From NCBI RefSeq assembly GCF_009712225.1, contig NZ_WASP01000006.1, positions 124,001 through 188,000 of the forward strand: DNA of 64,000 nucleotides. The letters run 5' to 3'. How positions within the stretch are numbered: the first letter of the stretch is position 1; each line of letters begins with the position of its first letter. This document shows, one piece after another, positions 20,761-28,921 of this stretch. The notes under the pieces are model-generated. The model did not search any database, was not told the origin of the DNA, and worked only from the letters and a program-made list of their open reading frames with translations. This DNA comes from Desulfovibrio sp. Its GTDB lineage: Bacteria > Desulfobacterota > Desulfovibrionia > Desulfovibrionales > Desulfovibrionaceae. The position numbers were made by a program, and so were the translations under genes.

Positions 20761-21828
20761 TTACTCGTTGGTAAGTATGAGATAAAGGTCGCCCTGCCAG
20801 GGGCCAACGCGCTTGCCAAGCCCGCGCAGCCGAATGGGTTTGCCCACGGCAAAGTCGGGCGGCAGGGTGATTTCTACCGTTTTGAGTTCGCCAGAAAGGG
20901 CCTGCCGTATCTGCAGGCGAATGCGCTTGCCCGGTGCAAGGTTGGCCGAGGGCAGGGTGAGGCTCTGCTCCTCGTCGATCTGCCTGCGCAACCAGCCTTT
21001 GACCATGCCGGTAACGCCCTTACTGTGCTCTTTGTTCCACTTGGGCGTACCCCAGGCAAGGTTGCTCTGGTGCAGTTTTACGTTGCGCTTTTCTGCGGCG
21101 GCAGGCTTTGCCTTGGGCTGCTCCGGCGCAGGTTCTTCTTGTCGGGGCGGCGGCGTTTCGGCCTGATGCTGGCGATTCAGTTCGCTGTAAATGTCTTCAA
21201 ACACGCGGCGTGCAAAGGGGTCTGTAAGCAGGTCGCGCAGTACATCGTGCTCGGAATATCCGTTTTGCGCGCCCTGTTGCCCGGCGCTGGGGCCTTTTGC
21301 CCCTGTCTGAGCCTGTTCCTGCCTGCTGGCCCGGTTTGCCCCCGCAGCGCCCCCAGCAGCTTCGCCTGCTCCTGCTCCCGCCGCGCCATTTGTCCCGGCC
21401 GCACCAGAGCTGTCAGTGGGGCCAGTTGCCCCCGCTGCGCCAGCAGCCCCTGCCTGTCGGGCACTTTCAGATTCCGCGCTGGCGTTTTGCCGGGCTTCTT
21501 TTTCCGCACGGGCAGAAGCCTGCCGTTCGTTTTCTTCCGCCTCATCCTTTGCCGCGCGCGCTCTGGCTTCTTCCTGCTCGGCCCTGCTGGCCTCGGTTGA
21601 GGCGCGCACGGTGTCTTCGTGCTTGAGCACGGCAGAAAGTGCCACGTAGGCCTCGTTGAGCAGCTGAAAATCCTTGCTGGCATCGGGGTTGCCGGGATTT
21701 AGGTCGGGGTGCAGCTCAAAAGCCCGTCGCCGGTAGGCCCGCTTGAGGTCTGCCGTGTCGGCGTCTTTTTTCAGCTTGAGAATGTCGTAGCATTCTTTAA
21801 GCGAGATTTGGCGGGGGCGGCGTCGCAT
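20761..21828 (-). CDS. J-domain co-chaperone (DnaJ/CbpA-like) with a low-complexity middle
   Basis: A 355-residue Hsp70 co-chaperone. The J domain occupies about residues 10-70 with the catalytic HPD (FELHPDLNPG). Residues about 75-190 are a low-complexity, charged then Ala/Gly/Ser-rich linker (EEARARAAKDEAEENERQ, then repeated GAAGA/GAAGT). The C-terminus resembles a DnaJ substrate-binding beta domain (ITLPPDFAVGKPIRLRGLGKRVG, then GDLYLILTNE). No zinc-finger CxxCxGxG repeats are present, so it is CbpA-like rather than true DnaJ. It is the last gene of a three-gene unit, two bases after the YkgJ gene. Confidence 0.88.
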   Translation of the reverse strand: MRRRPRQISLKECYDILKLKKDADTADLKRAYRRRAFELHPDLNPGNPDASKDFQLLNEAYVALSAVLKHEDTVRASTEASRAEQEEARARAAKDEAEENERQASARAEKEARQNASAESESARQAGAAGAAGATGPTDSSGAAGTNGAAGAGAGEAAGGAAGANRASRQEQAQTGAKGPSAGQQGAQNGYSEHDVLRDLLTDPFARRVFEDIYSELNRQHQAETPPPRQEEPAPEQPKAKPAAAEKRNVKLHQSNLAWGTPKWNKEHSKGVTGMVKGWLRRQIDEEQSLTLPSANLAPGKRIRLQIRQALSGELKTVEITLPPDFAVGKPIRLRGLGKRVGPWQGDLYLILTNE

Positions 21829-21830
21829 GG

Positions 21831-22283
21831 CTACTTAAGGATTAGCGCGTTAGCTTCGCACGAGGGGTCAGATGCAAGAAGACCATTTTCCTGCAGATAT
21901 TCCCGCCCTTCGCGTGCAAACTGGGCATGCTTGGCATCTGGTTCGATACCAGGGCAAAATTCCTTGGCCATGGCAAGGCTTGCCGCGTCTTCGATATTGC
22001 CGCGAAAGAAAGGCCATGCCCTGCATATGGAGGGTTTGCCCTCGTGCACGCCACAGCCGCTGCCCTGATGGAAAAACACGCAGTAACCATCTTCGCCGCA
22101 GCGTATCTTGAGCTTGCCGCCGATGCGCTCGCAGTACTGGTCTGCCACCTGTTCCGGTGGCAGCTGCATGTGAGCGGCCAGCCGGGTCATATCGGTTGGG
22201 CTCACGACAATGCCGCCCCTGCCTTCGCAGCAGTGGCCACACATGCGGCAGTTAAAAACTGATTCTCCGTTAACGGCGGTCAT
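21831..22283 (-). CDS. YkgJ-family cysteine cluster protein
   Basis: 150 residues with the YkgJ/UPF0153 metal-binding pattern: FNCRMCGHCCEGRGG near the N-terminus, then GYCVFFHQGSGCGVHEGKPSICRAWPF. The eight or so cysteines are thought to bind zinc or an iron-sulfur centre; the cellular role of the family is not settled. The gene is packed between the CoA-binding gene (gap 3 bases) and the J-domain gene (gap 2 bases), so the three are almost certainly translated from one mRNA. Confidence 0.88.
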   Translation of the reverse strand: MTAVNGESVFNCRMCGHCCEGRGGIVVSPTDMTRLAAHMQLPPEQVADQYCERIGGKLKIRCGEDGYCVFFHQGSGCGVHEGKPSICRAWPFFRGNIEDAASLAMAKEFCPGIEPDAKHAQFAREGREYLQENGLLASDPSCEANALILK

Positions 22284-22286
22284 GGG

Positions 22287-22727
22287 CTAAAATCCTTGGC
22301 CTTGAGAAGTGAGCGAAGGGCGCAGCAATCGCGCGTGTTCAACCATGATGCAGGAATCTTCAACCACGGTTATGCCGGTATCGGCCAGAACCGCGCGTGC
22401 TTCTGGCGAGCGTATGCCAAGCTGCATCCAGAAGAGTTTGGGCTTCCAGCCAAGGCCCAGAACTTCTTGCGCATGGCCGGGGCAATATTCCGGCGCGCGA
22501 AAAAGATTGATGATATCCACGGGTTCTGGCAGTTCCGCAATGCTTGGCACAGCAGGCAAGCCCCACACCTCCTTGCGCACCGGGTGCACAGGAAAAATGC
22601 GGTATCCCTGCTCAAGCAGGTAGCGGCCAACCCTGTCCACAGCCTGACCGGGTTTGTCCTTGGCGCCGATAATGGCGATACTGCGCAATTCACCAAACAT
22701 GGCGCGCATCAGTCTGTCGTCAAGCAT
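22287..22727 (-). CDS. CoA-binding domain protein (YccU type)
   Basis: A single Rossmann-like CoA_binding_2 domain: IAIIGAKDKPGQAVDRVGRYLLEQGYRIFPVHP, then the family block EPVDIINLFRAPEYCP and a C-terminal WMQLGIRSPEA...GITVVEDSCIMVEH. At 146 residues it is the whole domain with nothing fused. Members bind CoA or a similar nucleotide, and the physiological role is unclear. It is the first gene of the tight operon with ykgJ-like and J-domain genes. Confidence 0.88.
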   Translation of the reverse strand: MLDDRLMRAMFGELRSIAIIGAKDKPGQAVDRVGRYLLEQGYRIFPVHPVRKEVWGLPAVPSIAELPEPVDIINLFRAPEYCPGHAQEVLGLGWKPKLFWMQLGIRSPEARAVLADTGITVVEDSCIMVEHARLLRPSLTSQGQGF

Positions 22728-22908
22728 AGTACATCCATGCCGCCATGGGGCGGATAGTCAGCGGGCAGCCCAGTGGGTTGCTCCCGTGGTTATATCTGTA
22801 AACATTTCTAATAGACGGCAATGGCAAAATGCGCAAGTTCCAGGCCCCGATTTATCGAAATATAGCTCCCCGGCTGTTCTGTGACTCCCCACTCATGCAA
22901 CTGACCGT

Positions 22909-22942
22909 GCCCTCCAGGGCTACGCAGCCCTGGGTGGAGGGC
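22909..22942 (-). terminator. Hairpin at the end of the KefB-type gene
   Basis: GCCCTCCA (22909-22916) pairs TGGAGGGC (22935-22942), with inner GGGCT/AGCCC; the stop codon lies in the loop region. There is no T-run on the minus strand, so termination is uncertain. Confidence 0.35.
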
Positions 22943-24938
22943 TCGCTTCCTTGTTCGATTCGCGCAGTGGGCCGGAAAAAAGCGGGGCTATGGCCAGCAG
23001 TTTTTCTGTTTTGCCAAACAGATACACCACGTCGTCAGATTCAAAAAGGTCGTTGGGTTCTGGCGATGCCTGTGTTGCGCCATTGCGCAAAATGGCAATG
23101 ACCGTCACCCCGTATTTGCGGCGCATCTGGCTTTGGGCCAGGCTGATACCGCAGAGCGGCGATGCCTGGGAAAGCCGCATGGCCTGAACGCCCATATCGG
23201 GCAGGCGGCTTACCATGGAATCGAGCGAATCTACCGAAGCGCTCATACGGCGGATCATGCGGTAGTTTTCCTGCCGGATGCGCGCGGCGAACGAATCGAT
23301 ATCCTGCCGGGGCACTAGATAGCGCGTGAGCACACGACTGAAGACCTCGATGGAGGTTTCAAATTCCTCGGCTATCACCTCGTCCGCACCAAGCTGGCGC
23401 AAGGGGGCGACCTCACTCACAAAGCGCGTGCGGGCAATAATATGCAGGTGCGGGTTAAAGCGGCGGGCCTCGATAACAATGGCGCGCACTGCTGAAGGGT
23501 CGGAAATCACGATGGCCAGCACCCGTGCCTTGGTGACGCCAAGGTGTTCAAGCACGATGGGTTGCGAGGCGTCGCCGTGCGAGATGGGTTCCTTGTGGCG
23601 GTAGCGGGTGACGGTTTCGGGGTTCATTTCAAGAATGGTATAGCAAAGGCCCGACTCGCGGGCCACATGGGCCAGATGCTTGCCGCTGATGCCAAAGCCA
23701 ACGATGATCAGGTGGTCTTTCATGGCGCACGCGCCTTCGTGGTTTTCAGCCGTGGCAAGCTTGTGCTCGTTGCGTTTGCCCGCCACCAGATCGGCAAAGC
23801 GGGGTGCAATGGCCATAAGGCCAGGCGTAAGCATCATGGTGAGCACGCTTACATCAAGAAATGTCTGGTAGGCGTTCATGTCAAAAAGCTTGGCACTCAG
23901 GCCCGAGGCCGCCAGAACAAAGGCAAATTCACCCACCTGCGCCAGAGAGAGCGAGGTGATGATGGCTGCCCGCAGGGGGTAGCCCTGCACCAGCACCGCA
24001 GGCAGGGTGAGCAGGGTTTTGATGACGATGAACAGCGCCGTTATGACAAGAATGCTGACAACATGCTGAGAAAAATATTCCAGGTTCAGCATCATGCCCA
24101 CAGAGATGAAAAACAGGCTCATGAACACATCGCGGTAGGGCAAAATACCCGAGATAACGCTCATGCTGTACTGCGAGCGGGCGAGCATGAGGCCAGCCAT
24201 AAAGGCCCCAAGCGAAAGGGAAAGCCCCAGATAGTTGGTGAGCATGGCCATACCGAGGCACAGGCCAAGGGTCGAGAGCAGCAGAATTTCTCTGGTGCGG
24301 GTGCGCACCACGGCTTCCATGAGCCTGTCGAGGCCAAAGCGGGCGAAAAGCAGCACGCAGCCAAGCACCGCTACCACGCGCAGGGTAGAGAACACCGCGC
24401 CTTCAAGCGAAAGCTCAAGCGTGCCGGCCAGCAGGGGCACGCACAGCAGCATGGGGGCCACCATGATGTCCTGAAACACAAGAATGGCCAGTGAAAGGCG
24501 TCCTGTGGGCGTATTGGTGGCCCCGCGCTCCTGCAAAATGCGCAGCACAATGGCCGAAGATGAGAGCGCCACCAGGCAGCCCCACAAAATACCCTGCTGA
24601 AACGTGCCGTGGCTCAGCAGCATGGCAATGCCAGCAACAGCCATGACCGTAAGGCCTATTTGAAGGCTGCCGCCCAAAAAAACCGGCCTTTTCAACCGGT
24701 TGAGGGCTTCGCCAGAAAGCTCCATGCCAATGGTGAACAGCAGCATGGCAACGCCAAGCTCTGCAATGTGGTCAATGGCCCGCATGTCTTTGACAATGCC
24801 AAGCAGCGAAGGGCCACACAAAACGCCTGTGAGCAAAAAACCCACCGTGGCGGGCAGTTTGATCTTGTTACAGACGATGGTGACAAAGATCGAAAGCAGA
24901 AAAATAATGACTATTTCATAAAGCAAAGGAACTTCCAT
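22920..24938 (-). CDS. KefB/KefC-type monovalent cation:proton antiporter (CPA2)
   Basis: 672 residues: an N-terminal antiporter domain of about 12 membrane segments (from IVIIFLLSIFVTIVCNKIKLPATVGFLLTGVLCGP, with the CPA2 block ELGVAMLLFTIGMELS), then a cytoplasmic RCK-N/TrkA-N domain (DHLIIVGFGISGKHLAHVAR) and a TrkA-C domain near the end (NDLFESDDVVYLFGKTEKL). The nucleotide fold suggests gating by NAD(H) or a related ligand. It should exchange K+ or Na+ for protons in the inner membrane. GGAGG precedes the ATG. No KefG/KefF-like partner is adjacent. Confidence 0.92.
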   Translation of the reverse strand: MEVPLLYEIVIIFLLSIFVTIVCNKIKLPATVGFLLTGVLCGPSLLGIVKDMRAIDHIAELGVAMLLFTIGMELSGEALNRLKRPVFLGGSLQIGLTVMAVAGIAMLLSHGTFQQGILWGCLVALSSSAIVLRILQERGATNTPTGRLSLAILVFQDIMVAPMLLCVPLLAGTLELSLEGAVFSTLRVVAVLGCVLLFARFGLDRLMEAVVRTRTREILLLSTLGLCLGMAMLTNYLGLSLSLGAFMAGLMLARSQYSMSVISGILPYRDVFMSLFFISVGMMLNLEYFSQHVVSILVITALFIVIKTLLTLPAVLVQGYPLRAAIITSLSLAQVGEFAFVLAASGLSAKLFDMNAYQTFLDVSVLTMMLTPGLMAIAPRFADLVAGKRNEHKLATAENHEGACAMKDHLIIVGFGISGKHLAHVARESGLCYTILEMNPETVTRYRHKEPISHGDASQPIVLEHLGVTKARVLAIVISDPSAVRAIVIEARRFNPHLHIIARTRFVSEVAPLRQLGADEVIAEEFETSIEVFSRVLTRYLVPRQDIDSFAARIRQENYRMIRRMSASVDSLDSMVSRLPDMGVQAMRLSQASPLCGISLAQSQMRRKYGVTVIAILRNGATQASPEPNDLFESDDVVYLFGKTEKLLAIAPLFSGPLRESNKEASPPPRAA

Positions 24939-25000
24939 GCAGCCTCCTGCGACAATCTAGCACTGCGGGCCTGCACTGTGCAAGGCGCAGTGTGCCCATA

Positions 25001-25050
25001 GCAGACAGCCCACGCTCGGTGCATGGCTGCTCCGGGCGTGGGCTGTCTGC
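25001..25050. repeat. 15-bp perfect inverted repeat
   Basis: GCAGACAGCCCACGC (25001-25015) and its exact complement (25036-25050) around a 20-base loop, between the repeat-protein gene's 3' end and the antiporter start. No T-run on either strand. It could be an mRNA-stabilising or factor-dependent termination hairpin. Confidence 0.7.
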
Positions 25051-25090
25051 GTGTAACTGTTTGCAATATTTTTTGTTTGCCGCGTGTCTG

Positions 25091-26029
25091 TCAATTGCCG
25101 GGGCGCATGTCGGGCAGGGCCACAAAGGGGCCAACGGATATCTCCCGTGCCGGAGCCAGCAGTACCTGCTGCCCGTCGTCCATCTGCACAAGGCCGTCTG
25201 ACATAAAAGTAAGCCGCAGAGGCACAACCACTGTGCGCAGCATGGTCAGCTGGTCTTTTTCCATACGCGGGGCAATGCTTTGCTGTCTGCCGTCGGCCTG
25301 CCAGCGCAGGGTGCATGCGACAGTGGCAAGACCGTAAACAGTGCCTTTTTCGTCAAAGCACAGGGAATTTACATCGCCGCAGATGGCCGAGGCCGTGGAA
25401 TCGTATGCTGCCAGATCGCCCAGAGGCGTGGGTACATGTACAGGGCGCGCTGGTTCGCAGCTGCGCAGGTTGCCGTTTTCGTAAAAGGCGCAGCCAAACC
25501 GCACCGGCAGGGGGCCCAGGGGGGTGGCGATCCGCAAGTTTTCACCTGGCCAGAAGGTGACGCTTTCAAGCATGCCGGAAGCATGGAAGCGCAGACCCTG
25601 AACCTTGGCGTTTACGCTTTGCCCATGCAGGTTAAGGCTGAGCTCTGTGGCAAGCCTGCGTTCGTCCTGTTCTGTCCAGTAACCGCTCAGCTTGCCCTTG
25701 CGCAGCAAAATGCGTTTGAGCGAACCTTTTTCGTGCCAGGCCAGCCATTCGGCGGGCATATCGCCCAGTGGCGTGTTTACTGTGGTCTGGCTTTGCAGCT
25801 CAAGGCTGCGCCACATGCCGTTGGGGTACAGGCTGAAACTCTTGCCACTGCTGCGGCGCACGTCTTCTGGGTCGTAGAGCGCAACCAGCCTGCCCTGCGG
25901 CGTGGGCACGCTGTTTTCTTCCAGCAGGCGGCAGTCCTGAGGTGTGCCGCCGGGCCAGCGCGTGAGCACATGCACGTCGCTGACAGGGCCATAGGGGGTC
26001 AGTACCGTTTCCAGTTGCAGCGATGTCAT
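25091..26029 (-). CDS. Repeat protein with TP-x-G motifs, linked to the AnfO-like gene
   Basis: 312 residues without signal peptide or membrane segment. TP-x-G tetrads recur (TPYG, TPQG, then TPLG three times), each followed by a short strand and a strand-turn unit of the form F-x-x-x-G-x-[LM]-x-S (FHASGMLES, FYENGNLRS, LYPNGMWRS). This looks like a MORN/YwqK-like beta-repeat scaffold of about 70 residues per unit, probably for protein contacts. AGGAG precedes the ATG, and the gene starts 9 bases after the AnfO-like gene on the same strand, so the two should be co-expressed. The function is unknown. Confidence 0.75.
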   Translation of the reverse strand: MTSLQLETVLTPYGPVSDVHVLTRWPGGTPQDCRLLEENSVPTPQGRLVALYDPEDVRRSSGKSFSLYPNGMWRSLELQSQTTVNTPLGDMPAEWLAWHEKGSLKRILLRKGKLSGYWTEQDERRLATELSLNLHGQSVNAKVQGLRFHASGMLESVTFWPGENLRIATPLGPLPVRFGCAFYENGNLRSCEPARPVHVPTPLGDLAAYDSTASAICGDVNSLCFDEKGTVYGLATVACTLRWQADGRQQSIAPRMEKDQLTMLRTVVVPLRLTFMSDGLVQMDDGQQVLLAPAREISVGPFVALPDMRPGN

Positions 26030-26038
26030 GGCAGACTC

Positions 26039-26689
26039 CTACACGCCGTCTGGCGTTGTTTCGCCGCAGAGTGCGTGCGAAATGCGGGCGCGGACGGTTC
26101 CGTCATCCTGCCGGGCAAGGGAGCAGGTAAGACGATGCTGGCGCATGTGCTCCTCAAGCCAGGGGGGCATATGCCCGCAGATGACCTCGAGCTCCACAAA
26201 GGGAGTGAACGCAAAAAATGGCCGCAGGGCTTTTTTTGACGTGATCTCAGGGTGGGCGGCCTGCACTTCCATAAGGTTGATGGTATACACGCCGGGGGTA
26301 TCTGTGGGCGTGGGGGCCGTGGGGGCCTGCACCTCGCCCTGTGCCGAAGCCAGAATTTCGCTGGCAAGGGCGTCGAGGATATCGGGCGAAAAGGCATCCA
26401 GCTCGCACAGGCAAAAGCCCATGCGGTTCAGTTCGTTGTAGGCAAGGCCAGAAATGCTGAGCCCGGCAATGGCGGCCTGATCTGGCAGCAGCTGGGCAAG
26501 TTTGCGCAGCTCATCGCGTATCTGGGGCAGGGTGGTGCAGCCCTCAAGCGAAAAAGGCACGGATTCAGAGGTATGCCAGCCCTTGCCCGTACTCCAGTCG
26601 CGCTGCCAGACAGCAAGGTGTGTGCAGTTATCCATGGAGCTTACGGAATTTTCTGTATTTTCCAGTACTGCAATGCAGTCACATTTCAT
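26039..26689 (-). CDS. AnfO-like nitrogenase accessory protein
   Basis: The start at 26689 (MKCDCIAVLENTENSVSSMD) has GGAG upstream. The 216 residues follow the pattern I know for AnfO proteins of Fe-only nitrogenase loci: an opening strand, a SVPFSLEGCTTLPQIRDELRKLAQ block, SGLAYNELNRMGFCLCELDAFSPDILD, and a C-terminal FVELEVICGHMPPWLEEHMRQH. No catalytic motif is visible; AnfO's molecular role is not established. A proline/threonine linker (APTAPTPTDTPG) separates the two halves. No anfDGK genes are in the window. The gene lies 350 bases downstream of nifV on the same strand. The assignment is from memory of the family pattern. Confidence 0.6.
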   Translation of the reverse strand: MKCDCIAVLENTENSVSSMDNCTHLAVWQRDWSTGKGWHTSESVPFSLEGCTTLPQIRDELRKLAQLLPDQAAIAGLSISGLAYNELNRMGFCLCELDAFSPDILDALASEILASAQGEVQAPTAPTPTDTPGVYTINLMEVQAAHPEITSKKALRPFFAFTPFVELEVICGHMPPWLEEHMRQHRLTCSLARQDDGTVRARISHALCGETTPDGV

Positions 26690-27039
26690 GGCGATCTCCG
26701 TGTGCCTGGGCTTCCAGAGTGTTAACGGCAACCAGTAATATGGTTATTTAAAATAACATCTATCTATATGCCGTAATTATAATAAAGGTATTTTGGCACA
26801 AGATGGATTTCGTTCTCTGCCAAGGAAGACAATCCTGCTTTGAGGTAATGTACTCTTATAGTGCTTGGCCGAAAATGCAGGCGCAGCCCGCGCTGATCGT
26901 TGCCCGCTTGCCGGGCTTGGGAACAGCGGCAGCAATGGACGTGTCAGGTTCACTTTATCCAATTGCTTTAGTCATCCGTAGCTTCCTGCGTCGTACCGGC
27001 TAACGCGACGATGGCAGAGGATAAAAGACGCTTGTGTCG
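26690..27039. other. Gap between nifV and the AnfO-like gene
   Basis: 350 bases with no credible gene; short open frames on both strands lack coding character and ribosome sites. I could not find a convincing -24/-12 sequence here. The AT-rich half next to the AnfO-like gene holds the palindrome described separately, so this gap probably carries that gene's own promoter. Confidence 0.5.
26743..26757. promoter_or_regulatory. Palindrome upstream of the AnfO-like gene
   Basis: GTTATTT-A-AAATAAC, a perfect 7-bp inverted repeat about 54 bases before the start codon. Possible operator; the binding protein is unknown. Confidence 0.35.
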
Positions 27040-27903
27040 CTATAAGCCAAAGGGGCGGGTGCCATAGCTGTACCCCAGATGTTTGCCCCAGCCGCTCATG
27101 GATTTTTGTGGCAAGAGCGTGGCCGCAAGGCGTTCCAGCTCAAGAGCCTTGCGGGAATCTACCGCGCACGAGGTGTTGCCAAGCCGCGCGGCCGCAGCCG
27201 TAAAGGTTGCCAGCCCGCAGTTGCCCGCCCTTTCGCCAATGCCCCACAAGGTGGTGTTGACGTATCGCGCCCCGGCGTTGACGGCCATGAGCGAATTGGC
27301 CACGGCCATGCCAAAATCGTTGTGCGCGTGTATTTCCACGTCCACGCCTGCCTCGCGCAGCATGCGCACGGCCCGCCACACCTTGTCGGGCGTGTAGCAG
27401 CCCACGGTGTCGCTGAGGCGCACGCGCACCACGCCGCACTGGCGGGCAGCCCGCGCCGCTTCCTTCAGCTGGTCGGGTGTGGCGTGCGAGGCGTCCTCAA
27501 AACCCACGGTAACTTCCGCACCACGGCTGGCAGCAAGGGCCGCGCACTTTGCCAGCGAGGCAAGCACCTCGGCACGGGTAGTTTTGAGTTTGTCCTTGAT
27601 CTGCCGGTCAGAAACAGGACAGCACAGGTGGATGATGTGGGGAGAACAGTCGAAGGAGTGGCGCACGTCGCTTTCGCGCAGACGGTTCCAGGTAGAGACT
27701 CGGGCGGTTGCACAGGCCTCGCGGATGGAGCGGATGGTGGCTTTTTCGTTTTCGCCCATGGCGGGAACGCCCGCCTCAATCTGGTCCACGCCGGCCTCGT
27801 CCATCATGGACGCAAGGCGGATTTTGAGGGCTGGGGCAAAGGCAAAACCGGGGGCCTGCTCGCCGTCGCGCAGGGTGGTATCGACAATAATGATCTCAGG
27901 CAT
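27040..27903 (-). CDS. nifV: Homocitrate synthase, catalytic (N-terminal type) subunit of split NifV
   Basis: Condenses acetyl-CoA with 2-oxoglutarate to make homocitrate, the organic ligand of FeMo-co. The 287 residues cover the HMGL-like TIM barrel only: the opening motif IIIVDTTLRDGEQAPGFAF, the metal-binding HxH in VEIHAHNDFGMAVANSLMAVNAGA, and GIGERAGNCGLATF. The C-terminal accessory and communication region of a full NifV (about 380 residues) is missing and appears instead in the adjacent upstream gene, with which it overlaps by 8 bases. A two-gene nifV is known from Clostridium pasteurianum. Last gene of the nif run. Confidence 0.88.
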   Translation of the reverse strand: MPEIIIVDTTLRDGEQAPGFAFAPALKIRLASMMDEAGVDQIEAGVPAMGENEKATIRSIREACATARVSTWNRLRESDVRHSFDCSPHIIHLCCPVSDRQIKDKLKTTRAEVLASLAKCAALAASRGAEVTVGFEDASHATPDQLKEAARAARQCGVVRVRLSDTVGCYTPDKVWRAVRMLREAGVDVEIHAHNDFGMAVANSLMAVNAGARYVNTTLWGIGERAGNCGLATFTAAAARLGNTSCAVDSRKALELERLAATLLPQKSMSGWGKHLGYSYGTRPFGL

Positions 27904-28840
27904 GACCCACCTCCACAGAAGCCGTTGCGCCCGAAAGACCGCAACAGTCCATTCGGGCAGAAGACAAGGATTCGGGGGGATGGCATGTGTGACACAGGTC
28001 GAGAAACTGGGCGTCGGTCAGGCTGCACTGCTGGTGTTCGGCAAGCTGCTGAACCTTGACCAGCATATGTTCTTCCTCTGTACGGGGCAAGCTTAAACCA
28101 AGCTGGCGGGCCTTGATGCGCAGGGAAACGCGGCCAGAATGCTTGCCCACTACAATCTGGCGTTCAAGCCCCACGGTGGCTGGCGGGTACGGCTCGTAAA
28201 GAAAGGGCTTTTTGACAATGCCGTCCACATGGATGCCAGATTCAACGGCAAAGATATCCGCACCCAGCACAGCCTTGTGACGGGATATGTCAAAGCCCGC
28301 CTGCGCCAGCAGGGCGGTGGCCTGCGGTATTTTATCAAGGTTTGCAAGGCCTGTTTCAATCCCCTGCGCGTACAGGCTCAGGGCCACTTCTTCCAGCGCC
28401 GGTCCGGCATCGGGGCCGTGCAGGGCAGAGCCGCCAATGCAGCCCGCCACGCGGGGGCCGCCCTTGAGCAGCCACAACACGGCCAGGGCCGTGGCGCAAC
28501 CAGCGTGGTCGCCGGGGCAGAATTCCACCGTGTCCTTAATGACGGCAAAGCGGGGCCAGAGGTCGGTTTCAAAAGTATAAAGGGCATCGCAGCAGCCGCT
28601 CAGGCGCGCCCACGGCCCGTAAGGAGCCGGACGCTTGCCCGTGAGGCGGGTCCTGGTGCTGGCTGCGGCAAACTGCAGGTCTGGGGGAATTTCGACTACA
28701 AAGCCCATGTGGTGCATGAGGTCGATCCATTCCCCGGCCCAGAGCGCAAATTCGTCTGCGGTCTGCCTTTCCTCTTGCGAGTGCGCGGCTGGCAGCACCC
28801 GGTAGAGCAGGCAGAGCGTTCTGTCCACCAGTTGCGGCAT
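27896..28840 (-). CDS. nifV: C-terminal-type subunit of split NifV with a degenerate barrel
   Basis: The C-terminal half is clearly NifV/LeuA-like (GADIFAVESGIHVDGIVKKP, then VGLERQIVVGKHSGRVSL and an EEEHMLVKVQQLAE helix). The N-terminal part looks like a decayed homocitrate-synthase barrel: EFCPGDHAGCATALA stands where the HxH/HNDxG block belongs, and SALHGPDAGPALEEV where GIGERAGNxxLEEV belongs. The metal-binding histidines are therefore not conserved. It should act as a structural or regulatory partner of the next gene, which has the intact active site. AAGAGG precedes the ATG. The tail is cysteine-rich (CHTCHPPE, DCCGLSG). Confidence 0.78.
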   Translation of the reverse strand: MPQLVDRTLCLLYRVLPAAHSQEERQTADEFALWAGEWIDLMHHMGFVVEIPPDLQFAAASTRTRLTGKRPAPYGPWARLSGCCDALYTFETDLWPRFAVIKDTVEFCPGDHAGCATALAVLWLLKGGPRVAGCIGGSALHGPDAGPALEEVALSLYAQGIETGLANLDKIPQATALLAQAGFDISRHKAVLGADIFAVESGIHVDGIVKKPFLYEPYPPATVGLERQIVVGKHSGRVSLRIKARQLGLSLPRTEEEHMLVKVQQLAEHQQCSLTDAQFLDLCHTCHPPESLSSARMDCCGLSGATASVEVGHA

Positions 28841-28921
28841 GGAAATAACCTCTTGGCAAAGATGGCGTGTACCCCGACCTGACCGGTTTGCCTCCGGTCA
28901 GGTCGGTGGAATGGGCCGGAA

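Noticed and set aside
26765-26830. A TGGCAC on the plus strand near 26794 as a sigma-54 promoter
   Set aside because: There is no GC at the required -12 spacing and it points away from the AnfO-like gene.
26803-27003. A 66-codon plus-strand frame in the gap before the AnfO-like gene
   Set aside because: No ribosome site, no coding bias, and an equal-sized frame lies on the other strand.
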